Shown here in pieces: positions 28,543-38,332 of a DNA stretch of 62,351 bases (position 1 is its first letter; every line of letters begins with the position of its first letter). A program made the position numbers and the translations under genes. This stretch comes from Nitrospinota bacterium. Lineage in GTDB: Bacteria > Nitrospinota > Nitrospinia > Nitrospinales > VA-1. The notes under the pieces are model-generated. The model ran no database searches. It had not been told where the DNA came from and saw only the letters and a list, made by a program, of their open reading frames with translations. Location: positions 1 to 62,351 of the forward strand of contig DUZG01000005.1 in assembly GCA_013349585.1 (NCBI GenBank), in the 5' to 3' direction.

Positions 28543-30723
28543 AGGAGGAACGGTTGGTAAGGAGCTTATTCATGCCCTTTCTGGATATACCTTCTGGAGA
28601 GCTAAGAAAAAATTCCAGCGATGGGTTATTGTCTGTGATCATACTTTGATTCGAGGACAATTTTTGCAATTAATTTTTAAAAACCAAATGCTCCCCAAAA
28701 ATGCAAATGGGTTTTCAAATCCAATTTTTCGCATTACCTCGTTAGTCGCAGGATTTTTCAAGCGTCTTTCAATTTCCCTGTAGTCCAAATTTATTGGGTC
28801 GTTTGAACCTATTAGAATCTACTCTTTTTTACGGGATACCAACTCATCACATATGGAAAACTCTCAAGAAAAGTTTAAAAGTGCTCGTATATATGAGTTT
28901 CAGTCTGGCTATGTAAAGGAATCCACTGGCTGACAATTCCACCTGGTTTCAAAGCCTTTCTAGTTAATTCATAATATTCCGGGGTATAACGGTTAACGGC
29001 TCCTGCATTGGTTGGCGGAGGGGGCTCGGCGGTGATAACATCATAGGTTTTTTGTGTTGTTAAAAGGTGACTCCTTCCATCCTGAACAATTTTATGAATT
29101 TTTGGGTTGCTGGCAGCATCATAATTTATATCGCTAAAATTTTTTGCAGCACGAAACACGCCGGGAGAAATGTCCACCACATCGACAGAATTGATTCCAG
29201 GGTAAACTCCTGCTGCCCCTGAAGTTAGGCCAGTCCCAAAACAAATTACCAGGACATCTTTCGGGTTCTCAGTAAGCAATAGAAGAATATAGGACAACAG
29301 GGTCATATATTTTCGCGAATCCATATGACTGGCTGACATATTGACCCCATTCAAAATTAGACTTTTGCGCTTTACACCGGAATTGGCATCGTCGTCATTG
29401 AAGACCGCAACGGTGGTCGTTAAACCTTCATCCAGATAAATCAATTTTTCAGGTTTTTTTACCTAAGGAATTACGCATAAAAATACTTCTTAATAGATCA
29501 TCTGGCATAGCAAGGAGCATAAAGACTAACAACCCAGATACGAAAACGGCCACACCTTTTCTAAATAATCCGGAAAAATAAGTTGAGGTCGCGAAAAGAA
29601 GTATTCCTGTCAAAAGATTTAACATTGCTAAAAACGTCAGAGTTTGTTGAGATCCAAAGCTTGGTAAAAGCAAGTAGCCTCCTACCAGAGAACCCAAAAT
29701 CCCCCCAAGGTATTAATTCCATAAATGGTCCCCAAAGAGTTTCCTATGTTTTCCGATCCTAGTGCAAAAAGGTGGGTCAAAACAGGAAAACTCGTTCCAA
29801 ATAAGATTGTAGGAACGAACATTAAAGCGGAGGCGTTTCTCATATCAATCCAAAATTCAGTGATAGGACTGTCTAGCCTGAGAGGCCGTATAAAAGAAGA
29901 GAGAATCCAACTGGATTGATAAATACTGAATAACAGGTAAAAGCCGATTCCAAACTGAAACAGGATTAAAAGGAAGCGAAAATCAAAGTTTCTTAAAAAA
30001 AAAGGAACAATTAATAAACCGCCTACCGTGATCCCGAAAATAAAATTGGCTAGCATAAGGCTAAAAGAATAAACCTTACTGCCATGCTAAATACCAAAAT
30101 TCTTGTCCAAACCATCTCATAAGCCAAGGCGGTAAAACCGCAAAAAAACTTGTGGCAACCCAGATGATATTTTCTTTTTCGATTTGAAGGGAAAGCGGCT
30201 CCAAAAGTATTAATGGAATATAAATAATCTACTTGTTTTCCGGTATGAGTATTTTCTGTTACAAAATACTTGGCCATTATGGGAAGGGTGGCTCCCATCA
30301 AAGTTGTAAGGATCAATACTAGAGAAAACGCTAAAACTGATTTCAGCAAACCTGCTTGGAATAACAAATCAGGCAACCATTGATAAAACCAAGAGTAAAT
30401 TGGAGAAAATTTTTAAAATAGGAGGGAAAGAAATGCCGCCGATAGACCAATCAGGAGTTCTATTTTTCCGTATATCAGCAATGGTTTTCCAGTTTTATCG
30501 ATGGTGGTTCTCCATAAATAGCTGCCACCCCAAACCCGCGATGAAAGTCGACAAAACCACAGACACAGAGTAAATGGTATGTCCGAAAACCAGAGTCAAC
30601 ATCCTGGTCCAGACAACTTGGTAAATTAAACCGGAAATTCCCGAGAAAAAAATAAAAAATAAATCCAGGAAAATTGCTTCAACTCGAGGTGAACCAAGTT
30701 TTTTTTTGTGATTTTTTTTTCAT
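27895..30723 (-). pseudogene. MFS-like/spermidine synthase/TPR fusion protein, multiply frameshifted
   Basis: From an ATG at 30723, pieces of a single 940-residue protein occur in alternating frames. Membrane segments come first (FFSGISGLIYQVVWTRML; TLMGATLPIMAKYFVT; LMFVPTILFGTSFPVLTHLF). Then comes a spermidine-synthase-like Rossmann domain (ICFGTGLTSGAAGVYPG, VVDISPGVFRAAKNF, DVITAEPPPP). A C-terminal part follows (DNNPSLEFFLS) and finally the TPR array. At least five frame breaks (near 30690, 30500, 30200, 30055, 29690 and 29447) and an in-frame stop interrupt it. Such fused membrane-aminopropyltransferase-like proteins are widespread but mostly uncharacterised. This copy is dead. Confidence 0.88.
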
Positions 30724-30912
30724 TTTAAATTTAATTTAATGTAAAGAGTGTAGAGAGAAATTTGCAAATTCGACAGGAACGATCTGATCCAATCGATTGA
30801 TTCATAAACCAGGGGTCTTTATTTATCTATTCCACAAAAAGATGGCAGGATCACTTGGATGTGCATTTGGCTTCGAGTTCTTCGAGATTTACATTTGAAG
30901 TAGAGACCAAAT

Positions 30913-31399
30913 TTATATTGGTTTCACATGTTTAGCCTTTATGTAAATTTCCCCATCTGAATCGACGCGTAAAACCATTGGGTTGGCATTATGCTGGCCG
31001 ACTGCAGAAAAATCTTTTCTCTTACTCTCGGTCACGGTTATTTTTATAAATGTGCTCTTTGAGCTATACAGTTTGTCGACAATTTCTTGAGTGCAGGCAT
31101 ATTGCTAACCCTTTTGATACCAATAGACTGTACAACCCATATAGACCTGATCCAGTATCCCTAAAACGGCAGGCACTGCTTTGCTACTGTCACCCTTATC
31201 AGACTCTTTAGGGAGGATCGCCCAGATAAGGAATATCACCGCCACAATTATTGAAAGGATGGTGGCCGGCGATTTTTTCGTTTTTGGAGCTTTGACAGGT
31301 GGTTTTTTTCGGTCCTTTTTTTCTGCGCGTTCTAGAAACTCCTTCTTCTCTATCTCTCTGAGCCATTGCTATAGGTCCTGAATAAAAAATTGAGTGCAT
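30913..31399 (-). pseudogene. Small membrane-anchored protein, disrupted
   Basis: An ATG at 31399 overlaps the stop of the upstream acidic-protein gene (TAAATG). After about 20 codons a frameshift near 31345 moves to a frame encoding a charged stretch (FLERAEKKDRKK), a transmembrane segment (ATILSIIVAVIFLIWAIL) and an extracytoplasmic domain (SDKGDSSKAVPAVLGILDQVYM, YACTQEIVDKLY, NPMVLRVDSDGEIYIKAKHV). A TAG at 31105-31107 sits where a residue such as Trp is expected. The frame ends at 30913. No family is recognised. It looks vaguely pilin- or secretion-like, but that is unproven. Confidence 0.7.
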
Positions 31400-31741
31400 T
31401 TATGGATTTTCAGTTACCTCATAAGATTCCGCAGAGTCTTCATCCGCAGCGGAACCGCTATCGCTTGATTCAGGACTAGACCACTCTTCGTCCAGAAAGC
31501 GGTCGGTCATGGTGTGCAGGTCTTTTTTATTTTTCTGCATTTTTTTTAACAGAATCTTTGTTTCTTCATCCTGAAACAGGTCGTTGAGGTCTTTATCCTC
31601 ATCTGGAAAAACTTCGTTGAGATCAATTTCATTTGGGAAGGGAAGATAGTTTTGCGGCTTGAAGATTTTTTCTTCAACGCTTTCACCTTCTTCAACAACG
31701 TTGTTCTCTTTGTTTGATGATTCGGGGGGTGTTTCGTTCAT
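31400..31741 (-). CDS. Acidic low-complexity protein of unknown function
   Basis: A 113-residue protein, very rich in Glu, Asp and Ser, with no signal peptide or membrane segment. The middle is DLNEVFPDEDKDLNDLFQDEE, then a short basic helix (LLKKMQKNKKDLHTMTDRF) and an acidic, serine-rich tail. It is probably intrinsically disordered. I do not recognise a family. It is translationally linked to the broken membrane-protein gene that follows (stop and start overlap), which suggests the two once worked together. Confidence 0.6.
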   Translation of the reverse strand: MNETPPESSNKENNVVEEGESVEEKIFKPQNYLPFPNEIDLNEVFPDEDKDLNDLFQDEETKILLKKMQKNKKDLHTMTDRFLDEEWSSPESSDSGSAADEDSAESYEVTENP

Positions 31742-31864
31742 TTCGAGGACTCCAAAAAAATTCTAAATTTCATAGTACTTAAAAAACTATATATCTGCAA
31801 TACCTCTCTTAATCCGAGAAGGTTAAAATCAAAAGTACTAATTCAATACTTGGAGATACTCAAA

Positions 31865-32392
31865 GTGAATAAAGCCCTATTTATACTTTTCACTATGTTT
31901 TTTTTATCAGGCGGAGCGTCATCTCCGATTGCAGACGAAGGGCACAAACCCTATGTCGGTTCGCAAGCTTTGGAACTCAAGAAACAACTAGCGGGAAACT
32001 GGGAAGGGGAGGGGGATTTTGGGAAAGGCATTGAAAAAGTAAAAGCCAATTACAGACTGACTTCCGCCAACAGTACGATTATAGAAACTTTTCATATGGG
32101 TATACCGCATGAGATGGTTTCGGTCTACCACAACGATAAAAACAAAAAACTGACGATGACTCATTATTGTGCAGTGGCAAACCAACCCAAGCTCGTTCTA
32201 ACGGGATTGGGCGATAATAAGATGACCATGGATCTTTCTTCAGACAGTGATATCGATGTGGCCCATGAGATGCATATTCACTCTTTCACCGTTGATTTTG
32301 AAGGACCCCATAAGATAACTCAACAGTGGACCAGCTATGCAGAAGGCAAAAAAGCGCAGGTTGTAAAAGTTTCCTTTATTCGGAACAAATAA
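31865..32392 (+). CDS. Periplasmic protein of unknown function (DUF1579/lipocalin-like)
   Basis: About 175 residues from a GTG start (GGAG nine bases upstream; a TTG five codons earlier is less likely). A signal peptide (LFILFTMFFLSGGASSPIA) precedes a beta-rich domain: LAGNWEGEGDF, ANYRLTSANSTIIETFHMG and MVSVYHNDKNKKLTMTHYC, resembling the DUF1579/heme-binding-barrel-like folds. It is likely a secreted or periplasmic ligand-binding barrel. The ligand is unknown. It converges on the next minus-strand gene, with a small GCCCG/CGGGC hairpin between them. Confidence 0.6.
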   Translation: MNKALFILFTMFFLSGGASSPIADEGHKPYVGSQALELKKQLAGNWEGEGDFGKGIEKVKANYRLTSANSTIIETFHMGIPHEMVSVYHNDKNKKLTMTHYCAVANQPKLVLTGLGDNKMTMDLSSDSDIDVAHEMHIHSFTVDFEGPHKITQQWTSYAEGKKAQVVKVSFIRNK

Positions 32393-32515
32393 AACGAATA
32401 GTGCCCTGGACCAGATTCTGCAATAGAAAGTATTAGTGAACCCACAGTAAGAAGCCCAATCAACTTTTGCCCGCCTTACGGGCATCAAGCTATTGCCCCC
32501 GACCGTAAAGGCCGG

Positions 32516-32992
32516 TTAGAAACGGGCGAGCCAGATGCCAAGGAAGAGAGTTATGGTCATCAATGCCAAAGTCATACGACTGAGGCTGATCATTTTTTTC
32601 AGGGTTGCGGGAACAAGTTTTTTATTTTTCGGATTGAGATCGAGATCGGAGATTTGAACTCTCAGCGAAAATGCCAGATACATGCTGAGAAAAAACACCG
32701 CTATCGCGAATAGCATTTTTATGCCGAATAAATTGTAGTAGCCCGGTTTGAGTCCTGTTTGTGATGTGTAATTCACTAACAGAAAATAGACTCCAGAACC
32801 AACCAGAATGAGCAAGCAAGCGAACACTGTCGGCGCAAGCATGTCGAGTATTTTATAAGACGGCGAATTTTCGTCACGCCCTTTCTGATCTTTTTCTGCA
32901 GTTGGGAGGTAAATGAGTAGACTGTATATAGAGGCGCCGATGGCGATGGCTGCCGCCATAAGATGTATGAAAATGATAATATTGTTTTGCAT
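32516..32992 (-). CDS. Four-helix membrane protein (CopD/DUF2269-like)
   Basis: A 158-residue integral membrane protein with four predicted helices: IIIFIHLMAAAIAIGASIYSL, VFACLLILVGSGVYFLL, LFGIKMLFAIAVFFLSMYLAF and MTLALMTITLFLGIWLARF. Histidines in the first helix (FIHLMAAAIAIG) recall the haem- or copper-linked CopD/DUF2269 families, but the match is loose. It is a small membrane protein of unknown function. It stands alone, convergent with the periplasmic barrel gene. Confidence 0.65.
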   Translation of the reverse strand: MQNNIIIFIHLMAAAIAIGASIYSLLIYLPTAEKDQKGRDENSPSYKILDMLAPTVFACLLILVGSGVYFLLVNYTSQTGLKPGYYNLFGIKMLFAIAVFFLSMYLAFSLRVQISDLDLNPKNKKLVPATLKKMISLSRMTLALMTITLFLGIWLARF

Positions 32993-33061
32993 TATTTTTC
33001 GGTTTACGCCTCTGTGTTCAAATTGGAATAGTGAAAAAATATCAACCCTCCCCTTAAAACA

Positions 33062-33110
33062 ATTCGTCCCCTCTCATGAGGGAAGGCAAGGCGTAGCCGA
33101 GGTGTGGGTT
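33062..33110. repeat. REP-like intergenic palindrome
   Basis: CCCTC and GAGGG form a short hairpin at about 33070-33084, followed by an AAGGCGTAGCC-type stretch and a G-rich tail, the look of a small intergenic repeat. A related GGCTACGCCTT occurs near 9828-9838. It lies between pepA and the membrane-protein gene. Confidence 0.4.
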
Positions 33111-33144
33111 TAAAACAGCCTTCTTTTTTATTATGAATATATGA

Positions 33145-34647
33145 CTAACGAGTTTTTTCAAGATAGTTGAGTAGCAGACGCACTCCGAATCCGGATGCGC
33201 CTTTGTTCGTGTAGGGCCTATCGAACCCCCATGCGGTACCCGCAATATCGATATGCGTCCACGGCTGATCACCTGCGAAAGGTTTGAGAAAAGCGGCTCC
33301 CATGGTAGTCCCAGCACCCACACCGGGGGACGCGATGTTTTTTAGATCAGCAATATCGCTTGTCACGGCTTTTTCATGCTCTTCCCAGAGTGGCAATTCC
33401 CAAACACGTTCTCCTGTGGCTTCGCCCGCATCTTTTAGTTTTTGTATCATAGTAGGATTATTGCCGATAACAGCGGCGGCCTGATGACCCAGCGCATGCA
33501 GTACGGCTCCTGTCAGGGTTGCGAGGTCGATCACTTCTTTGGGTTTATAGCGTTGTGCATAAGTTAGGGCATCGGCGAGTACCAGTCGGCCTTCGGCATC
33601 GGTGTTGAGCACTTCTATAGTTTTGCCGGACATGCTTTTTAAAATGTCACCTGGCTTGATGGCCGACCCGCTCGGCATATTTTCTGCTGCAGCAACGATA
33701 CCGACAACGTTCATTTTGAGTTTCAAGTTGGCTATCAGTTCCAGGGTGGCCAAAGTGGTCGCAGCACCGGACATATCCATTTTCATCTCGTCCATGCCCC
33801 CACCAGGTTTTAGAGAGATGCCGCCGGTATCAAAGGTGATGCCTTTTCCTACGATAACGGTAGGGGCATTCTTTTTTGCCGCTCCATTATATTCAAGAAC
33901 AATGAGCGCCGGAGGCTCATCACTACCTTGTGCCACTCCGAGCAAAGACCCCATCCCCAGTTTTTTCATTTCCTTTTTGCCCAGCACTTTGCAGGTGATT
34001 TTATTTTTGCGGGCCAATTTTTTTGCATGTTCGGCCAGATAGGTCGGCGTTACGGTATTGCCGGGATGTGAGACTAGGTCGCGCGCGATGTGTACGGCAT
34101 TGACTATTTTTTCAGCGCGGGCAATAGATTTCTCAATGGTTGTCTGCTCTGCTTTCGATGTGAGGAGCGTCAGTTTTTCCATCCGAGCTGGCGGGTCATC
34201 TTCATCTTTGGATTTATAGTTGTCAAAATGATAGAGGGCGAGTCCTGCGCCTTCGGTAACAGCTCCTGCCAATTCGCCATAGAGTCCACCTTTGCCGAGA
34301 GACTCGAAATTACTTAAATCTACAGCTACAGATTTAAATTTTGATTTCTCTAACACTTTTACGGCGGTAGCTGCAGCCTGACAGATTTTTTCGGCGGTCA
34401 CTTCTTTGGCTTTGCCGATACCGAGCAACAAAATATTGGATGCTTTCCCGGTGCTGTTAAGCAAAAGGGTTTGGTTCGGTTTGCCGGAGAAGCGTTTATT
34501 TTTAAACGCTGCACTAATCGCACCTTGCAAATTGTCATCGATTTCTTTTAACAAGCCGATCGGCTGTTTTATTTCCAGGCAAGGAAGAATCAAGCATTCA
34601 GTTTTGTGGTTCAGAGCTGGATCAGTTTTCTGGTTTATTTTTATCAT
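33145..34647 (-). CDS. pepA: Leucyl aminopeptidase (M17, PepA)
   Basis: About 500 residues of M17 aminopeptidase. The N-terminal domain begins MIKINQKTDPALNHK. The C-terminal catalytic domain has VGKGITFDTGGISLKPGGGMDEMKMDM (metal ligands), the NTDAEGRLVLADAL signature at the active site, and TLTGAVLHALGHQAAAV. It removes N-terminal leucine and similar residues using two metals. The family also includes PepA, which binds DNA at cer/ArgR sites. The start is taken at the ATG at 34647, preceded by an AAAGG site. An upstream in-frame ATG would add 39 unlikely residues. Single-gene unit. Confidence 0.93.
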   Translation of the reverse strand: MIKINQKTDPALNHKTECLILPCLEIKQPIGLLKEIDDNLQGAISAAFKNKRFSGKPNQTLLLNSTGKASNILLLGIGKAKEVTAEKICQAAATAVKVLEKSKFKSVAVDLSNFESLGKGGLYGELAGAVTEGAGLALYHFDNYKSKDEDDPPARMEKLTLLTSKAEQTTIEKSIARAEKIVNAVHIARDLVSHPGNTVTPTYLAEHAKKLARKNKITCKVLGKKEMKKLGMGSLLGVAQGSDEPPALIVLEYNGAAKKNAPTVIVGKGITFDTGGISLKPGGGMDEMKMDMSGAATTLATLELIANLKLKMNVVGIVAAAENMPSGSAIKPGDILKSMSGKTIEVLNTDAEGRLVLADALTYAQRYKPKEVIDLATLTGAVLHALGHQAAAVIGNNPTMIQKLKDAGEATGERVWELPLWEEHEKAVTSDIADLKNIASPGVGAGTTMGAAFLKPFAGDQPWTHIDIAGTAWGFDRPYTNKGASGFGVRLLLNYLEKTR

Positions 34648-34784
34648 GACTGCCTTTAAAAAGGTGCGGTTGGAATAGTGTAAAATTAGGAGTTTATATT
34701 TATGACTTACCGCAATCAACCTGAATTTTGGGTTACGAGTAGTAGTTGGTTCGTTTGCAGGCATTGCTTACCCTGTTCAGCGCC

Positions 34785-34985
34785 TCAATACTTTTTTAAT
34801 GATTGAATTTTAAGAAGTTGGAGCTCTTGGGTTCTTCCTGAGGTTGCTTTGACAGGCTTTTGCAGTATATCTGTTAGTGGTTTGTAAACAGAGGACTTAT
34901 CAGGAGTCAAAAACCTTTTAAATTCAGCCTCTCGGGAAATATTGACAATCGGCAGGCAGGTCACTAAAATGGCTGGGATTTTCAT
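34785..34985 (-). CDS. Short hypothetical protein (doubtful)
   Basis: A 66-residue open frame on the minus strand just upstream of pepA with a short hydrophobic N-terminus (IPAILVTCLPIV) and a basic tail. It has no clear ribosome-binding site and no recognised family. It could be a remnant or chance. Confidence 0.25.
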   Translation of the reverse strand: MKIPAILVTCLPIVNISREAEFKRFLTPDKSSVYKPLTDILQKPVKATSGRTQELQLLKIQSLKKY

Positions 34986-35092
34986 CCAATTTATGAGAAA
35001 TTGTTTTACTCGCTGGTTTTGCAGTTTGGAAACGAGGCGGGGATTTTATAATATTTAGATTATCAAATTTTTCGAATAGCGGGAGATCGTTC

Positions 35093-36925
35093 ATGCAAGT
35101 CGTCGAAGACCAACAAGATCAGGCTGTCGAAGCAAAACAAGGCCAGATAAAAATAACCGTTTGTTTGAGCCTGAGTGGCATCGCTGAAGGCGGCGAAGAG
35201 GTCTATAAAGAATTTCAGAAACAAATTTCTGAAATGGAGGCCAACGCTGCATTGGGTGAGCGTAAATGCGAGATGAGCCAGGTGGGTTGCCGAGGTTATT
35301 GTAGCCGCGACGTGCTGGTCGATGTTTATATTCCCGGTGAAGAGCGGGTGACCTATGAAAAGGTCAAACCAGCAATGGTCAAAAACATTTTGAACGACCA
35401 TATTGTAGGTGGAAAACCATTCAAGAAAGCGGCAGCTAAAGCAGATTATTACGAGACGCTGAAAAAACAGCCGCGAGTCGCTCTCGCACATGGTGGCTCG
35501 ATCGACCCTGAAAATATTGACGACTATATTCAAGTCGGTGGCTATGATTCATTGAAAAAGATATTGAGCACCATGAAACCAGAAGAGGTAATCGAGGAAG
35601 TTAAGAAATCTGGTTTACGTGGAAAAGGCGGCGGTGGGTTTGTCACGGCCACCAAATGGGAAAAAGCTCGTAACGCTCCGACCGATGAAAAAGGCACGCG
35701 ATATATCATGGTCAACGGCGACGAAGGTAACCCAGCCTCCTATATGGATCGTAGCGTTATGGAAGGAGCTTCGCATCAGGTTCTAGAAGGCCTGTTGATT
35801 GGTGCATATGCCATTGGTGCAACAGAAGGAATTATCTACACCCGCTCAGATTACTCCATTGCCGTGAGGCGATTAAACAAAGCTATCGAGCAGGCAAGAG
35901 AAAGAGGGTTTCTCGGCGACAATATCTTAGGCTCAGGATTCAGCATCAACGTTCGTGTGCATGAAGGGCTTGAAGCTTTTATCGGCGGTGAGTCAACAGC
36001 ACTGATGCAGTCGGTGGAAGGCAAGCGCCCTTTCCCGAAAGCGCAACCACCTCATTCTTCACAGCAGGGGTTGTGGGGCAAACCAACAGTACTGAACAAC
36101 GCCGAAACCTGGGCCACGGTTCCTAAAATTATTGAAAAAGGGGCTGACTGGTATGCTGGTATGGGTAATGACAACGCTAATGGCTGTAAGGTGTGGGCTA
36201 TTTCAGGAAACATCAAATACAACGGTTTGATGGAACTGGACATGAAAACCACATTCCGCGAAGCCATCGATGATTATTGCGGCGGCATTCAAAAGAAAAA
36301 AGCCCTCAAAGTTATTCATGTTGGCGGTGTCACCGGCGGTTTTCTACCTCCGGAATTAGCAGATACTCCGACCGACTACGAAAGCCTGCTGGAAGTGGGT
36401 GTATTGATGGGGCAAGCCAGTTTTGCTGCTTATGACGATTCGGCTTGTGTTATTGATTTGGCAAAATTTTCTATTGGATTCAACGAAGGCGAGACTTGCG
36501 GTAAATGTACGCCGTGCCGCATCGGCTTGACGTTGATCCGACAAAAACTGGACGACATATCTGAAGGTCGCGGCAAGATGGAAGACCTCGACAAACTCCA
36601 GGAGTTGTGCGAAGAGATCAGTCAGACCTCTCTTTGCGGATTGGGCGAGACTGCACCAAAAGCAATCTTGACCGGATTAAAATATTTCCGCAAGGAATAT
36701 GAAAGACATATTGTCGATCAGGTTTGCGATGCTGCACGTTGCACAGGGCTATACCGTTACTTCGTCAAGGAAGATGATTGTGTGGCTTGTGGAGCCTGCA
36801 TCAAGCCTTGTCCTACCGGTGCTATTACTGGTGGAACTCGAAAAGTCGCAGCTCATATTGATATGGATTTATGCATCAACTGCAATGCCTGCTACCAGGC
36901 CTGTGGTTTTCTGGCCATCGAATAG
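35093..36925 (+). CDS. NuoF-like NADH-binding flavoprotein with N-terminal thioredoxin-like and C-terminal ferredoxin domains
   Basis: A 610-residue protein with four parts. A thioredoxin-like [2Fe-2S] domain (Cys24, Cys59, Cys66, Cys70) comes first. The 51-kDa NADH/FMN module follows (GLRGKGGGGF, MVNGDEGNPASY) with an SLBB domain and the N3 [4Fe-4S] motif CGKCTPCRIG. Two ferredoxin [4Fe-4S] clusters end it (CVACGACIKPCP and CINCNACYQAC). This is the layout of HndC/HydB and NADH-dependent ferredoxin or hydrogenase beta subunits rather than plain NuoF. No NuoE, NuoG or hydrogenase gene is adjacent. It likely transfers electrons between NADH and ferredoxin-type carriers. The ATG has a GGGAG ribosome-binding site. 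Confidence 0.88.
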   Translation: MQVVEDQQDQAVEAKQGQIKITVCLSLSGIAEGGEEVYKEFQKQISEMEANAALGERKCEMSQVGCRGYCSRDVLVDVYIPGEERVTYEKVKPAMVKNILNDHIVGGKPFKKAAAKADYYETLKKQPRVALAHGGSIDPENIDDYIQVGGYDSLKKILSTMKPEEVIEEVKKSGLRGKGGGGFVTATKWEKARNAPTDEKGTRYIMVNGDEGNPASYMDRSVMEGASHQVLEGLLIGAYAIGATEGIIYTRSDYSIAVRRLNKAIEQARERGFLGDNILGSGFSINVRVHEGLEAFIGGESTALMQSVEGKRPFPKAQPPHSSQQGLWGKPTVLNNAETWATVPKIIEKGADWYAGMGNDNANGCKVWAISGNIKYNGLMELDMKTTFREAIDDYCGGIQKKKALKVIHVGGVTGGFLPPELADTPTDYESLLEVGVLMGQASFAAYDDSACVIDLAKFSIGFNEGETCGKCTPCRIGLTLIRQKLDDISEGRGKMEDLDKLQELCEEISQTSLCGLGETAPKAILTGLKYFRKEYERHIVDQVCDAARCTGLYRYFVKEDDCVACGACIKPCPTGAITGGTRKVAAHIDMDLCINCNACYQACGFLAIE

Positions 36926-36944
36926 ATTTAAACAAGAATTATTC

Positions 36945-36977
36945 GCCCACAAGGGACTTCCCCTTGTGGGCTTTTTT
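36945..36977 (+). terminator. Rho-independent terminator of the NuoF-like gene
   Basis: A perfect 11-bp stem (GCCCACAAGGG with CCCTTGTGGGC), a five-base loop and six T residues immediately after. It follows the stop codon by 20 bases, giving a monocistronic NuoF-like transcript. Confidence 0.92.
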
Positions 36978-37051
36978 GTTTTTCTTCCCTTTCTTTTTTC
37001 CTCTTCTGATAACAACCGTGATCCTTTATTTTTCAGGCAAAAGGTTTTAGA

Positions 37052-38221
37052 ATGCAGACAATGAAAATCGCGATCATTCATGACTGGCTTACGGGAATGC
37101 GAGGCGGCGAAAAATGCCTTGAGGTTTTATGTAAGCTATATCCTTCTGCAGAGATATTCACGCTACTCCATATCCCAGGAAAAGTTTCTCCTGTTATAGA
37201 ATCGCATCGCATCCACACTTCGTTTATTCAAAATCTTCCATTCGCAAAATCAAAATACCGTTATTACCTTCCGCTAATGCCTTTTGCTATCGAGACATTT
37301 GATTTAAAGGAATATGACCTGATTTTGAGCAGCAGTCATTGTGTTGCAAAAAGCGTCAAGCCGGGTCCGAATAGCCTGCATATTTGTTACTGCCATACTC
37401 CCATGCGTTATATATGGGATCAATTTGATCAATATTTTGGAAGAGAAAAATCCAACTGGCTTATAACAAATGCAATGAAACTAATTAGACCCTGGCTACA
37501 ACGCTGGGATGTTAGAACGAGCCGTAGAGTAAATAATTTTATTGCAAACTCTCGGCATGTGCAAAAACGGATCAAAAAATATTACAAACAAGAAGCCGCT
37601 ATTATCCATCCGCCCGTGGATACGGGATTGTTCACACCGGATGAAAGTGAAGTAAAAGAAGATTATTTTTTAATTGTTTCAGCATTCGCACCCTATAAAC
37701 GTTTAGATTTAGCGGTAGATGCATTCAACCAATTGAACCTACCTTTTTTTGTAATTGGCGAGGGGCAAGATGCTAAACGCTTGAAGAAAATGGCAAAGCC
37801 TAATATTCATTTCGAAGGCTGGTTGGATAATTCGCAGATACGCTCACATTTTGCACGTTGCCGGGCTTTTATTTTTTGTGGCGAAGAAGACTTTGGCATC
37901 ACCCTTTTGGAAGCCCAAGCCATGGGGCGCCCTGTAATTGCTTTAGCGCGAGGTGGGGCGCTGGAAACCGTTGTTCCCGATAGTCAGAACTGGAAACCCG
38001 AAACGGAAATTGACAGAAGCTCGACATCACAACCAACCGGGGTTTTCTTTTATGAGCAAACGCCTGAAGCTTTGATAAAAGCCATTCAACATTTCGAATC
38101 GATCGAATCTCAGTTTGATGCAGTTGCGATTCGCGCACACGCTCAGCAGTTTGATGTTTCTGTTTACACAGAAAGAATGAAAAATTTCATCGAAGAAAAA
38201 CTTGCGAGCCACTCCCGCTAG
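37052..38221 (+). CDS. GT4 family glycosyltransferase
   Basis: A 389-residue GT-B fold glycosyltransferase. The N-terminal IAIIHDWLTGMRGGEKCLEVL has the GGE acceptor loop, SAFAPYKRLDLAVDAF is a nucleotide-sugar region, and the C-terminal EEDFGITLLEAQAMGRP is the E-x7-E family signature. The overall pattern resembles mannosyl- and rhamnosyl-transferases of O-antigen clusters (WbaZ-type). No membrane segment. ATG start with AAAGG upstream. It opens the envelope-glycan region, but an insertion-sequence remnant and unrelated genes separate it from the later cluster. The sugar and acceptor cannot be told. Confidence 0.88.
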   Translation: MQTMKIAIIHDWLTGMRGGEKCLEVLCKLYPSAEIFTLLHIPGKVSPVIESHRIHTSFIQNLPFAKSKYRYYLPLMPFAIETFDLKEYDLILSSSHCVAKSVKPGPNSLHICYCHTPMRYIWDQFDQYFGREKSNWLITNAMKLIRPWLQRWDVRTSRRVNNFIANSRHVQKRIKKYYKQEAAIIHPPVDTGLFTPDESEVKEDYFLIVSAFAPYKRLDLAVDAFNQLNLPFFVIGEGQDAKRLKKMAKPNIHFEGWLDNSQIRSHFARCRAFIFCGEEDFGITLLEAQAMGRPVIALARGGALETVVPDSQNWKPETEIDRSSTSQPTGVFFYEQTPEALIKAIQHFESIESQFDAVAIRAHAQQFDVSVYTERMKNFIEEKLASHSR

Positions 38222-38332
38222 CGTGATTCAAGGATCGTTGTCCAAGCATAGATTAAGGGGGATAATCTTAATAATATGTTAATAGGTTTACTATTATGGG
38301 TGAGTAATAAATATAATTTAGGTGTTCGCTTA

